Source: Acidobacteriota bacterium (lineage in GTDB: Bacteria; Acidobacteriota; Terriglobia; Terriglobales; Acidobacteriaceae). Taken from it: a stretch of DNA of 35,939 bases. Of this stretch, positions 17,886 to 27,490 are shown piece after piece; the first letter of the stretch is position 1, and the number at the start of each line of letters is the position of its first letter. The notes below the pieces were generated by a model that saw nothing but the letters and a program-made list of their open reading frames with translations, was not told the origin of the DNA and did no database searches. The stretch lies in NCBI GenBank assembly GCA_021800195.1, contig JAJYZE010000001.1:1-35939 (forward strand), in the 5' to 3' direction. A program made the position numbers and the translations under genes.

Positions 17886-17907
17886 GTTGCATCGACGGAT
17901 ACCGATG

Positions 17908-19308
17908 TTACATGTTCTCGATCATGCGAGTGGCGAACTGGCTGGTCTTCACCTTTGTCGCACCCTGCATCTGGCGCTCAAAGTCATAGGTGACATACTT
18001 CTGCTCGATCGTCTTGGCCATCGACGACTCGATCAGACGGGCTGCCTCATGCCAGCCCAGGAAGTCGAACATCATCACGCCGGAGAGAATCACCGATCCC
18101 GGGTTGATCACGTCCAGATCCGCATACTTGGGGGCGGTTCCGTGGGTCGCCTCAAAGACCGCATAGCCGTCGCCGATGTTGGCGCCGGGAGCGATGCCCA
18201 GGCCGCCCACCTGAGCCGCCGCCGCGTCGGAGAGATAGTCGCCGTTGAGGTTGGTGGTGGCCAGCACGCTGTACTCGGAGGGACGGGTGACCACCTGCTG
18301 GAAGATCGAATCCGCGATGCGGTCATTCACCATCAGCTTCTTCTTCCACTGGCCGTTGCCGTGGGTGGCTCCGATCTTGGCAATCGCATCCTTCACCTCC
18401 TGCACCACGGAGTCCTGGAACTCCTTGGCCGCAAAGCCAAGACCCGGCTCGATCATCTCTGCATTTTGCTCCGGCGTCAGTTTAGGGTTGGCTTCCAGGT
18501 TGCCCAGGATCCAGCTCTCGCGTTCGGTCACCGTCTCATTGCGGAACTCCTGCGTGGCTACCTCGTAGCCCCACTCGCGGAACGCCCCTTCTGTGAACTT
18601 CTGGATGTTGCCCTTATGCACCAGGGTGACCGTCTTGCGGCCTTCCGCCAGGGCGAACTTGATCGCCGCGCGCACCAGCCGCTTGGATCCTGTCACGGAG
18701 ATCGGCTTGATGCCGACTCCGGAGTCCAGACGAATCTGCTTTTTGCCTCCTTTGAGCATATCGCCGTTGAGGAACTGGATCACCTTGGCCGCCTCCGGCG
18801 TTCCCTGCTGGAACTCGATGCCGGCATAGATGTCCTCCGTATTCTCGCGGAAGAGCACGATGTTCATGAGTTCGGGATGCTTCACCGGACTGGGCACGCC
18901 AGGATAGTACTTCACTGGCCGCACGCACTGGTACAGGTCCATCAACTGCCGCAGGGCCACATTCAGGCTGCGGATGCCGCCACCTACCGGAGTCGTCAGC
19001 GGTCCTTTGATCGAAACCCGAAAGGCTACGGTCGCCTTCACCGTGTCCTCCGGCAGCCAGTTCTTTGTCTGGGCAAAGGCCTTCTCCCCAGCAAGCACCT
19101 CAAACCACCTCACCTTGCGCTTGCCGCCATACGCCTTCTCCACCGCCGCATTGAAGACCCGCTCGGAGGCCTTCCAGATGTCGCGGCCCGTGCCGTCGCC
19201 CTCGATAAAGGGAATAATCGGGTTGTCCGGCACAAGGTACTTCCCGTCCTTGTACTCGATGGCCTGGCCGTCCTGCGGCACAGCAATTCCGTTGTAGCTT
19301 GTCTGCAT
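17908..19308 (-). CDS. icd: Isocitrate dehydrogenase, NADP-dependent
   Basis: 466 residues from ATG 19308 ([15 protein letters not shown]), with AGGA just upstream; the longer open frame starts in non-conserved sequence. It converts isocitrate to 2-oxoglutarate and CO2 in the TCA cycle. The substrate site is [20 protein letters not shown]. The serine of RSLN falls near residue 113, as in the E. coli enzyme, where AceK phosphorylates it. Other family blocks: [40 protein letters not shown]-like [19 protein letters not shown], and [20 protein letters not shown], the cofactor loop. Length slightly exceeds E. coli Icd (416), mostly in the middle (the [10 protein letters not shown] region). A strong terminator follows. 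Confidence 0.95.
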   Translation of the reverse strand: MQTSYNGIAVPQDGQAIEYKDGKYLVPDNPIIPFIEGDGTGRDIWKASERVFNAAVEKAYGGKRKVRWFEVLAGEKAFAQTKNWLPEDTVKATVAFRVSIKGPLTTPVGGGIRSLNVALRQLMDLYQCVRPVKYYPGVPSPVKHPELMNIVLFRENTEDIYAGIEFQQGTPEAAKVIQFLNGDMLKGGKKQIRLDSGVGIKPISVTGSKRLVRAAIKFALAEGRKTVTLVHKGNIQKFTEGAFREWGYEVATQEFRNETVTERESWILGNLEANPKLTPEQNAEMIEPGLGFAAKEFQDSVVQEVKDAIAKIGATHGNGQWKKKLMVNDRIADSIFQQVVTRPSEYSVLATTNLNGDYLSDAAAAQVGGLGIAPGANIGDGYAVFEATHGTAPKYADLDVINPGSVILSGVMMFDFLGWHEAARLIESSMAKTIEQKYVTYDFERQMQGATKVKTSQFATRMIENM

Positions 19309-19678
19309 GGTTCCTAAACTCCCAGAGGTTTTTCGATCGAGATCAGTGGCTCGCAGCTCGACGTCCCTTTCGCTGCGCACTCCCATCCGCTCCCCATCCT
19401 ACTCCTCAGGTACTCCACTTATCGGATTGGAGCCCGATAAGCGAACGGACGGAGAAGCTTTCGCCGCTGCTTCTTTCGATTCTATCGCTCCACTGCAGGC
19501 CACAGCGCGGCTTGCTCTGCTTGGGTTGCGCTCTCTGGAGCAGGCTCGCGGCCGAAGCGGCCTTCCACCTCAACCATCGGCGCTCAACGCCGGAACTCTT
19601 GCTTCTTGCTTGAGCAGCCGGGAGCAGGTTTGTCTTCCGGCGGCTTTGGCCGGGCCGCTCACCAGACCTGCGAACCGG
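19309..19678 (-). other. 370 bp gap between icd and the GH3 gene, with one inverted repeat
   Basis: No credible gene. It must hold the icd promoter and the end of the GH3 transcript. TTATCGG (19419-19425) and CCGATAA (19434-19440) form a perfect 7 bp inverted repeat with 8 nt between, about 110 nt upstream of the icd start. It may be an operator; no regulator can be named. No clear terminator for the GH3 gene is seen here, since that gene ends at the left edge on the opposite reading direction. Confidence 0.4.
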
Positions 19679-21973
19679 TTACTGGGCCGCCAGCCGCACA
19701 TGGCTCCGCAAGGGAAGATCCGCTGAGGAGCCGCCCACCTCAAGGGTGTACTCCCCAGGCAGACGCTCCCAATCATTCTTCTCCGTTGAGAAGATCTTCA
19801 GATACAGCGGTGAGATGGGCACCGTCACCCTCTGGCTGGCGCCTGCCTCCAGGCTCACCCGCGCAAACCCCACAAGTCTCCGAAACGGTTCGCCGGAACG
19901 AGCCGGCAGCGTTGCGTAGACCTCAGCGATCTCATCTCCGCGGCGAGCCCCGGTGTTCTTCACCGTAAAGCTCACGCTCTGCGCATCGGGAGCCACGCCC
20001 AGAGCCGAGTAAGCAAAGCGGGTATAACTGAGCCCAAATCCAAACGGATACAGCGGCGTCTCCTGCTCCACCTGGAACCACTTGTAACCAACCTTCATAC
20101 CCTCCACGTTGTAATCCACGGTGAAATCCCTGGTCTCTTTGCCCTGCTTGACGCCCGCGCTCATGCCGTTGTTTGCAATCTTCGGGGTCAACCCTGTCAC
20201 CTTCGGATGGGGTAGCTGCGCCTCGCTGGCGGGGAAGGTCACCGGCAGTTTGCCCCAGGCATTCACCCGCCCGTAGAGCGCCGCGGCAATCGCCTGACCC
20301 CCGCCAATGCCCGGGAACCACGCCTCGATGATCCCCTTCACCTGATCCCGCCACGGCATGGTCACCGGCCCGCCCGTCTCCAGCACCACCACCGTGTTGG
20401 GATTGGCCTTGGCCACTGCCTCCACCAGAGCATCCTGATTGCCGGGCAGGCTTAACGAGGGCCGGTCCATACCCTCACTCATCCATTGCGTGACAAACAC
20501 CACAACCACCTTTGCCCGCGCCGCTGCCTGCGCCGCCGGGGCGAGGTTCGTGCCGGGATCAAAGCTGATCTTCACCGCATGCGCTCCACCGCCGGCAAAG
20601 GCATCGATGCCGCAGTTGGCTTGCTGCTCCGCCTGCTGCGTGATGTAGCGCAGCGGCGCAGAGGGGAAGTACACGGGATCTCCCCACTCAGAGCCGCCTG
20701 GCCGCCCTCCCGGCGCGTCCACCTGGCCTGAACCGCCTCCTGAGATGACCCCGAAGTCTGCCTTGCCTCCGATAACGGCAATCGTCCGATCGGCCGCATT
20801 CAAGGGCAGGATGCCGTCCTCATTCTTAAGCAGCACCATGCTGCTCTCCTCGATCTTGCGGGCATCGTTGCGACCCTGGAAGGGATTCACCACGCTGCGC
20901 AGCGGAGGATCATCCACCACCCCGCTCGCAATCATGCTGCGCACAATGCGATGCACCATGTCATCCAGCCGCGCTAGGGGAACCTGTCCATCCTGCACCG
21001 CTCGCTTGAGGGGCGATCCAAAGTACTGGTCCCCAGGCTGCTCCATGTCCAGTCCCGCCAGGGCGGCCTTCACCGTGCTGTGCGTCGCTTCCCAGTCCGA
21101 CAGGACAAATCCCTTGAACCCCCACTGCTTCTTCAGCACATCCGTGAGGGTGTACTGGTTCTCGCAGGCAAAGTCGCCGTTCACCCTGTTGTAGCTACAC
21201 ATCACACCGGCAGGCTGGGCCATCCGAATGGCAATCTGGAACGCCAGCAGATCGGTCTCCTGCATGGCTCGCCGATCGAGCACCGCGTTGTACGTATTTC
21301 GCCCGGTCTCCTGATCGTTGAGCACATAATGCTTGATGTCGCCCATAACATGGTTGGACTGCACCCCCATGGCCAGCTTGCCCACCATGGTTCCGGCCAG
21401 CACTGGATCCTCGCTGGCATATTCGAAGTTGCGCCCATTGCGCGGCTCGCGGATCAGGTCCACGCCTCCGCCGATGGACATGTTGAAGCCCTGAGCGCGC
21501 AGCTCCCGCCCAATCACCGATCCGTAGAGAAACGCCAGCTTGGGATCCCAGCTTGAAGCCATCCCGAGCACGCTGGGCAGCAGCGTGGCGTAGCGGCTGT
21601 CCAAAGCCGCCATGCGTACCCCAACCGCCGAGTCCGCCAGGTTCAGGTTGGGTAGACCCAGGCGCGGAATGCCTGCGATGAATCCCGCGCCGCCGTTGTC
21701 CCCGGGCGGCACATAGGCTCCCGGCCGTAGCGGTCCCCAACCTATGCCATGCACCAATTGGATCTTCTCATCCAGCGTCATCCGGCGAATCATCATGTCG
21801 GCACGCGTGTCGGGATCGAGTGCAGGATTCATCCAGGGCAGGTCGCTTTTGCCGCCGGCCGGTGGTGGAATCGGCTTCGCGGACGACTGAGCTGCGGATG
21901 CTCCCGCCCAGCCCAACCCAACCCATCCGCAGCCTATCGCCAGGCTGATCTTCGCCAACCACATCATGCTCAT
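19679..21973 (-). CDS. Secreted GH3 beta-glucosidase
   Basis: 764 residues from ATG 21973 (AAGGG 7 nt upstream); upstream ATGs lack such a site. The signal peptide is WLAKISLAIGCGWVGLGWAGASAAQ. The N-terminal (alpha/beta)8 domain begins with RMTLDEKIQLVHG and holds the nucleophile in FKGFVLSDWEATH near residue 293. The second domain (SSMVLLKNEDGILPLN...TIAVIGGKAD) and a C-terminal fibronectin type III-like domain (GDEIAEVYATLPARS) complete the usual three-domain layout. GH3 enzymes with this order release glucose or xylose from beta-linked oligosaccharides, in the periplasm if exported. The exact substrate is not readable. A long hairpin lies 170 nt upstream. Confidence 0.92.
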   Translation of the reverse strand: MSMMWLAKISLAIGCGWVGLGWAGASAAQSSAKPIPPPAGGKSDLPWMNPALDPDTRADMMIRRMTLDEKIQLVHGIGWGPLRPGAYVPPGDNGGAGFIAGIPRLGLPNLNLADSAVGVRMAALDSRYATLLPSVLGMASSWDPKLAFLYGSVIGRELRAQGFNMSIGGGVDLIREPRNGRNFEYASEDPVLAGTMVGKLAMGVQSNHVMGDIKHYVLNDQETGRNTYNAVLDRRAMQETDLLAFQIAIRMAQPAGVMCSYNRVNGDFACENQYTLTDVLKKQWGFKGFVLSDWEATHSTVKAALAGLDMEQPGDQYFGSPLKRAVQDGQVPLARLDDMVHRIVRSMIASGVVDDPPLRSVVNPFQGRNDARKIEESSMVLLKNEDGILPLNAADRTIAVIGGKADFGVISGGGSGQVDAPGGRPGGSEWGDPVYFPSAPLRYITQQAEQQANCGIDAFAGGGAHAVKISFDPGTNLAPAAQAAARAKVVVVFVTQWMSEGMDRPSLSLPGNQDALVEAVAKANPNTVVVLETGGPVTMPWRDQVKGIIEAWFPGIGGGQAIAAALYGRVNAWGKLPVTFPASEAQLPHPKVTGLTPKIANNGMSAGVKQGKETRDFTVDYNVEGMKVGYKWFQVEQETPLYPFGFGLSYTRFAYSALGVAPDAQSVSFTVKNTGARRGDEIAEVYATLPARSGEPFRRLVGFARVSLEAGASQRVTVPISPLYLKIFSTEKNDWERLPGEYTLEVGGSSADLPLRSHVRLAAQ

Positions 21974-22140
21974 CCATCTGCCCTTCCCAGGCCACGGTGC
22001 GGCCTTCGCATGTTTCTCTCCACTTGGGACCATCGCCGGCCTCGGCGTTCCCACCTGCCCTCGCTGTCCCCAACCATGCTGCGTCTAGCTTCGGCAGTCC
22101 TAGACAAACGTTGTACTCGTAAAGACTAAATCAAAGCATT

Positions 22141-22186
22141 GGGGAACGATGCTATCGGCGATAAAGTTTATCCGCCGGCGTTCCCC
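22141..22186 (-). repeat. Long two-part hairpin upstream of the GH3 gene
   Basis: GGGGAACG (22141-22148) and CGTTCCCC (22179-22186) form a perfect outer 8 bp stem. Inside, GGCGATAAA (22157-22165) pairs with TTTATCCGCC (22167-22176) with one bulged base. Together this makes a 46 nt near-continuous hairpin. It begins 168 nt upstream of the GH3 start codon, in the transcribed direction. No T-tract follows, so an operator, attenuating leader or cruciform is more likely than a terminator. Confidence 0.5.
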
Positions 22187-23178
22187 TTTGGGCAAATTCT
22201 TCCGCTTTGAGCCCCGGGCGGCTGGCATCAAAGCGCGCGGGGGCAGGCCTGTCATGCCAGACTGAAACGATAGAGAATGGCACAGGAGATGCAGGCTGAG
22301 AATGGCGCGGCGGCTACACACATTCTAGGCTGGATCCCTCGCCGGGTCCGGCCAGGGCATCTTCGGATCAGCTTGCTCTGGCGCCAAACTCTCTCGAATC
22401 GCACGAGGGCGATCCGACGATCCGAACGGCGACGAATCGACCATACTCTTTGCATGAAGATCCTAAGGCAGACGAATGTCTTGATGGCGTGCCAGGGAGC
22501 CTTTGCTTGCGAAAAGGCTTGTCTTGCCGTTCGCGCCAGGGCGCTTCCTCCTTCCCTTGCGCCTTGCCCCAGGCAGAGCGGTGTGCGCTCTTTCGTGCAT
22601 CCTTCGCGCATCATTCGCGCGAGCCTGTTCACCCATCACGGCCCTTCGTACTCTAGCTCTGTAGCATTTTCAGTGTTGATGGGTGTCCTGAAGAGGGCTT
22701 ACAGCGGCGTTTTCATTGGAGAACACGCCCATAGAAGTCGAGGCATTGGGTGCACCTGGGCTGAAACTGCTTTCGCATCCTGGCCCTGCGGTGTTTTCCG
22801 CGAGAAGCGTTTTGTGGAGCCGACCCGACGCAGCCTGGACATAAATCCTCGCCGGTGCGGATGGTGACCGCACCCGGGGACAGAGGGATGCCTTGGCGGA
22901 GTTCCGATCGGACGCGAAAGAATCCTGCGCGGATTCATGTGCCTGATTCCCACCGTCCCCGAACGGATAACCCTTCACCTTCCTGAAAGGCTGCCAGCCG
23001 TCACGGGGGCCTGCCAATCTTTCTCCATAGCTTGAGATCATCGCCGCCCGCGGTGGCTGAGGTCAGCCCGGATAGACCCACGCCCGTACAGGCGCTGGAG
23101 GAGCAGCGCCAGACAGGGTTTGTCCGCAAGGAGCCAAGGAGTGACAGAGCTTCGCTCGATGACTGCCGAAGCGTCAGG
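22187..23178. other. About 1 kb without a credible gene between the GH3 and TonB-receptor genes
   Basis: Short open frames on both strands have no recognisable domain, no ribosome site and mixed composition. The stretch contains repeat copy B (listed separately). It also has a perfect 7 bp hairpin, GGTGCGG (22854-22860) with CCGCACC (22868-22874), without a T-tract. The last ~300 bp follow the 3' end of the TonB-receptor gene. It may be decayed coding DNA, but no protein remnant was recognised. Confidence 0.4.
22661..22780 (+). repeat. Structured intergenic repeat, copy B
   Basis: Diverged second copy of the 3696-3815 element, same orientation in the window. The outer repeat is reduced to TTTCAG (22668-22673) with CTGAAA (22761-22766). 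The inner hairpin is GGCGTTTTC (22706-22714) with GAACACGCC (22721-22729) and loop ATTGGA. Compared with copy A, one stem pair changes from T-G to T-A, the A-copy terminal loop has the same length, and ATGGG/CCCAT is kept in both. One T-C mismatch occurs in this copy. Flanking genes are unrelated to those of copy A and lie on the opposite strand, so it is not the leader of a particular gene family. Confidence 0.75.
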
Positions 23179-26100
23179 CTACCAGAGGATCTTCACTGCC
23201 GCCTGGATCTGACGAGGGGTGTTGGACTGGCCTGAAATCACCCCAAATTGCCCCGAGGACAGCGTCATGTTTGGAAAGCCAAACTGGACTTGATTGAGCA
23301 GGTTAAATGCCTCTGCGCGGAACTCAATGGCGACTCTCCTTGTCGGCTGAAAGCTCTTGAACGCCGAGAAGTCGATGTCATGGTACCCAGGGGCGAGAAC
23401 ATAGGAAAGCGTGCGTGGGGCGTCGCCAAAGGTAAAAGGAGCGGGCTGGGAAAATGCAGCGCTATTCACATACTTCGTCAGCTTGTTGATGACCGCACCG
23501 GGCTCGGAAGCTCTGACGCCGGGCACCACGTTGGGCCGCTCCGTATTGCTGCCTGAATCAGAGGTGTTCTGCGTCCTCGGCGAGAGTGGAAACCCGTCTT
23601 GCTCGGTGGCAATGCCATTGATCTGCCATCCACCCAGCACAGCGTTGAGGCCGCGATTCCATGTGGCTCCAAACCGCCTGCCACGGCCGAACGGAAGGTT
23701 GTAGACTCCGCTGATAACGAAGTTTTGCGACAGATTATCGGATGAGAGCGATCGCTCCCCGTCGGCATTGTAGATATTCTGGATGCCGCCGGTAATATTG
23801 CCCTCATTCTCAATGCCGGAATAATCATCGATCTGCTTGGACCATGTATACGCAACCAACAGGGTGAGACCCTGGGACAGGCGCTTATTCACCTTGAGCT
23901 GGAAAGAGTTGTAGTCCACATAGCCGCTGGTGAGGAAAGATAGATAGACAGCCGTAAACTGCGGGAAGGGAGCCTGCAGATAGCTCTCCGGGATCGTAAC
24001 GCCGTCTTCCGGGCCCGTCTTGATGATGTTGTAAAAGGGATTGGGAACGCTCTGTTGGAGCTGAGTTCCCAGCGCCAAAGAGTTCGTGGTGAGCTGATCT
24101 GTGTTCCAGTCGTTTTCACCTGCCTTGTTGAGGTGTACACCGTGGCTTCCAATGTAGGCAGTATCGACTAAAAAGCCATCTGGCAATTGTCGTTGTACAT
24201 CCAGCTCCCAATTTTCGGTGTAGCCCACGATATTATCTCCGTGGAGCGGATTTTCGAAAGATGTTCCGATACCTGTGAGAGCGCCAAGGCTGCTGCCGAC
24301 AGGCAGGTTAATCCCGGTTGGAAATGGGTTGCTGAGGAAGGTAGAAGGCGTCAATCCATTCACGCTGCCCACGTAACTCGTAGTTGAACTGAAGCCTTCA
24401 TTGCCAACCGTAGCTCCGGCTGCCCTTAGAGATGGCATGTAGTAGATGCCATAGGAAGAACGAACCACCGTATTGGCATCAATCTGGTAAGAGAATCCAA
24501 CCCGCGGATCAAAGTCGAAGTAACGCGGCTTGAACTGCCGCCGGCTCGCTCCATTGACGCCAACGTAATCCACCCCTCCTGTAAGGGATGTCAGCCCAGT
24601 TGCCGCGGCCAGTGGGGTCGCCTCGGTGGGATTGAAGGTCTCCATGCGGTTATAACGTTCTGTACGAGGAATCTCGAGGCTGTAGCGTAAACCTAGATTG
24701 ACGCTCAACTTAGGAAGCGCTTGCCAGTCATCCTGGATGTATGCAGCAAAGTATCGACTGGTCGTGGCAGCATTCTTCGAGTCCACAACATAGATTCCGG
24801 TAGAGCCCAGTCCAAGCAATAAAGAAGCCACCGCATTCCCTGCCGTCTGCGTAGCGACATTTGGGTTTGGGCCTTGGGTGAGAGCCTGCGAAAAGCTGTA
24901 ACTTCCGGTCGGAGCCTGCGTCTCTTCATCATTTGCCTGCAGCCACATCGCTTCTCCGCCAAAGCTGATGAGGTGGTTCTTATATACCTTGCTGTTCCGG
25001 ACCCCGAGATAAAACATGTTGAAGCCGCCGTGCCGGGTCTGGCCGGGCGCAGCATCTCCCAGCGTGTAGTAATTTGCAGGTCCAATACCCGGAAACAGGA
25101 GGTGGGTTGGATTGTTGGAGTCGATATAGCTCGGAAAGCCGAGCTCCTTCACAGGGTCAAAACCTGCACTCAGGGGAGTAAAGTTAACGGCTGATCGCGC
25201 AAATCCAAAAGGGATCTCCATGATGAAGTTGGGTCCAAAATCATGCGTGTAATCGATCGCAGCCGTATTTGCAGTCTGAGGCTCATTCTGGCCCCCTTCA
25301 GCGATGGAATAGGCTTTGGGGAATAATATCGTCGGCGGCTGGTCAAGGGCGCGATGTTCGTAGCTCACGAACATCTGATTATGAGCGTTGATGGTTTCAT
25401 CCACCCGCGAATCGAAAGTATTGATGTTCAGGGTGCTGACGCCCGAAGCAAAGAAGTTGTTTTGTCCTGAAGTGGTGCCAGGCTGGTTTGGAGGCGGATA
25501 GTACTTAAGGATGGCAGCAGCTACCGGATCGATGCGGCTCCCAGGGATGCAGTTGATATCTCCGCCGCAGAACGCCGTGTTCCCGGGCCCTTCGTTATAC
25601 TCGCTGGTGAAGCTCTGGCGAGTGTAAGTGTTGGAGATGGGATTGAGGACTGTGGTTGCCGGATCGTAGATGGTAACCAACTGACCGGACGAGTCGAGGG
25701 TCTGTGAGAAGTCGCCAGCGTCCTCTAAAGCTGTGGGAACGCTGGTAGTGACCTCACTCTCCGTGCCTTGGCGCAGGCCCTCGTAAGAGAAGAGAAAGAA
25801 GGTCTTATCTCGCCCGTCGTATAGCTTCGGGATGAAGACCGGACCAGTGAGACTGATACCGAACTGGCTACGATGGAAGAGCGGAAGCGGCTCATGGGCG
25901 CGATTATTGAAGAATGTGTTGGAATCGAGCGCGGAGTTACGCAGGAACTCATATAGGCTTCCATGGAACTGATTGGTTCCTGACTTCAGAATCACGTTTA
26001 CGATGCCGCTTCCGGTGCGTCCGAACTCGGTGGAGTACGCATTGGCCTGCATCTTGAACTGCTGAACTGCATCTACGGAAGGGAAGACGGAAAAGCCACC

Positions 26101-26799
26101 TATGGGATTGATGATCGGCGGGGATGCCGGAATGCCGTCGATCAGAATGTTGGTGCTGCCAGGACGGCCGCCATCAACCGACATGTTCAGGCTGTTGTAT
26201 TGAAAGCTGACGCCTCCTACGACTCCCGGAACGAGAAACATCAGGGAGAAGACGTTGCGCGCGTTCAGCGGCAGATTCACTACGTCGCGGTTGTTGATTA
26301 CCTGACCTATGGAGGCATCCGTCGTCTGAAGCTGGGTCGCATCGGCAGTGACCTGAACTTGCTGAGACTGAGAGCCGACCTCCATCACCAGGCTGATCGC
26401 GGCCATCTGATTCACGTCCAGATGAATGCCGGTCTGAAGGCTCGTCTTGAAGCCGGGCGCATCCGCCTTCACGGTATAGGGACCGCCAGGCAGCAGGGCG
26501 GGAAAGACAAACCGTCCTTCGCTATTGGTCAGGGCCGTGGTTGAGATGTTCGTGGAAGTGTTCGTGACGGTGACGGTAGCCTTTTGAATCATGGCTCCGG
26601 AGTGGTCCTGAACTGTGCCTTGCAGGGTCGCTGTGACGACCTGGCTGCGAGCGCAAGGAGTTTTCAAGACAATAAGGACGCAGATCGCCAGCGTCAGTGC
26701 CCGGACGGCAAGATGGCGGTACGCGGAACGAGATGACCGAACGGTAAAGCCGTTTCGAACGGGCCATTCCAGGCCAGAGATCGTGAACTTACGAATCAT
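23179..26799 (-). CDS. TonB-dependent receptor, Oar-like, with N-terminal carboxypeptidase-regulatory domain
   Basis: 1206 residues from ATG 26799, with a strong GGAGGA site 5 nt upstream. A long signal region (HLAVRALTLAICVLIVL...CARSQ) is followed by a CarboxypepD_reg domain (residues ~58-140: ATLQGTVQDHSGAMIQKATVTV, NSEGRFVFPALLPGGPYTV). The plug (STNILIDGIPASPP, SVDAVQQFKMQANAYSTEFGRTGSGIVNVILKSG) and a large outer-membrane beta-barrel complete it. The C-terminus, IQAAVKILW, ends in an aromatic residue as in outer-membrane proteins. Acidobacteria encode many such receptors, thought to import oligosaccharides or other large nutrients with TonB energy. The GH3 gene upstream in the window and the sugar genes beyond the IS relics fit that, but the substrate is unknown. 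No SusD-like partner is present. Confidence 0.92.
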   Translation of the reverse strand: MIRKFTISGLEWPVRNGFTVRSSRSAYRHLAVRALTLAICVLIVLKTPCARSQVVTATLQGTVQDHSGAMIQKATVTVTNTSTNISTTALTNSEGRFVFPALLPGGPYTVKADAPGFKTSLQTGIHLDVNQMAAISLVMEVGSQSQQVQVTADATQLQTTDASIGQVINNRDVVNLPLNARNVFSLMFLVPGVVGGVSFQYNSLNMSVDGGRPGSTNILIDGIPASPPIINPIGGFSVFPSVDAVQQFKMQANAYSTEFGRTGSGIVNVILKSGTNQFHGSLYEFLRNSALDSNTFFNNRAHEPLPLFHRSQFGISLTGPVFIPKLYDGRDKTFFLFSYEGLRQGTESEVTTSVPTALEDAGDFSQTLDSSGQLVTIYDPATTVLNPISNTYTRQSFTSEYNEGPGNTAFCGGDINCIPGSRIDPVAAAILKYYPPPNQPGTTSGQNNFFASGVSTLNINTFDSRVDETINAHNQMFVSYEHRALDQPPTILFPKAYSIAEGGQNEPQTANTAAIDYTHDFGPNFIMEIPFGFARSAVNFTPLSAGFDPVKELGFPSYIDSNNPTHLLFPGIGPANYYTLGDAAPGQTRHGGFNMFYLGVRNSKVYKNHLISFGGEAMWLQANDEETQAPTGSYSFSQALTQGPNPNVATQTAGNAVASLLLGLGSTGIYVVDSKNAATTSRYFAAYIQDDWQALPKLSVNLGLRYSLEIPRTERYNRMETFNPTEATPLAAATGLTSLTGGVDYVGVNGASRRQFKPRYFDFDPRVGFSYQIDANTVVRSSYGIYYMPSLRAAGATVGNEGFSSTTSYVGSVNGLTPSTFLSNPFPTGINLPVGSSLGALTGIGTSFENPLHGDNIVGYTENWELDVQRQLPDGFLVDTAYIGSHGVHLNKAGENDWNTDQLTTNSLALGTQLQQSVPNPFYNIIKTGPEDGVTIPESYLQAPFPQFTAVYLSFLTSGYVDYNSFQLKVNKRLSQGLTLLVAYTWSKQIDDYSGIENEGNITGGIQNIYNADGERSLSSDNLSQNFVISGVYNLPFGRGRRFGATWNRGLNAVLGGWQINGIATEQDGFPLSPRTQNTSDSGSNTERPNVVPGVRASEPGAVINKLTKYVNSAAFSQPAPFTFGDAPRTLSYVLAPGYHDIDFSAFKSFQPTRRVAIEFRAEAFNLLNQVQFGFPNMTLSSGQFGVISGQSNTPRQIQAAVKILW

Positions 26800-27490
26800 T
26801 GGTTCCTCCGGAGAAGCTTGTCTGAGTCTTTCGAAAAATGGAGCAGGTGAGAGAGTATGGCTGGGCAGGTCAACGAATGGCGTTCCGTTTCAGGTCACCG
26901 GATTGTCTATTGAACGGCTCGGGCAGAACGGTTGGCTGGTTCCGGAGATCTCCACGATGGCTGCGGTCCAATCAGCTGGAGTCTTCAGCCCGGAACGGTT
27001 TGCAGATCGTGAGATTGTTGCCCCTCGAGCGCGGCGAAGGAGCGTAGATCCCTCGCGTCGGGCCGATCGCACTCCGTCATGAGGTGTTTCCTGTCGCGGG
27101 CCAAGCTGTTCTCTGGAGTGGCAGAGCCAAGCCTCGTGCCATGAACCGCCCGCGCCATGAGTCAGGACTGCGGATCTCTCGCCCGGCATCCCTGCTGGAG
27201 CCGGGACGTCGGCCAGTTCAGGCGGGACAGTGGGAGGGTTGACGATCGTTCTCATCTCGGCCACCGTGCTTCGAACACAAAGCAGATTTAGGACAATGCA
27301 TCCTTGACGGCATCCCGGAGGACGGCTCCTACATGAGCCGCTGGCCCCTGCTACGCCGTTCGTTCCGAAAAGATCCTGGGTCAGAGCGATGCCGGCCAGG
27401 AGCCTCCTCCGATTCCGCCGCGAAGAATGGCCGAAGCCTAGCACCTCTTGAAGTGCTTCGTCAACACGACTTCCGGGACGTGTTATAGCT
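26800..27490. other. Gap between TonB-receptor start and IS relics; no gene seen
   Basis: The 690 bp upstream of the receptor hold no recognisable protein. Open frames on either strand are probably chance in GC-rich DNA. The receptor promoter should lie near 26830-26900 but no convincing -35/-10 pair was found. AGCACCTCTTGAAGTGCT (27440-27457) is an imperfect palindrome (7 of 9 half-site bases) of LacI-operator appearance, too far from the gene to assign. Confidence 0.35.

Noticed and set aside
17836-19317. 493-codon + frame opposite icd
   Set aside because: His/Leu/Arg-rich antisense shadow of a certain isocitrate dehydrogenase gene.
22670-23041. 123-codon - strand ORF overlapping repeat copy B
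   Set aside because: Half of it is the repeat itself, and copy A breaks the corresponding frame differently; no ribosome site or domain.
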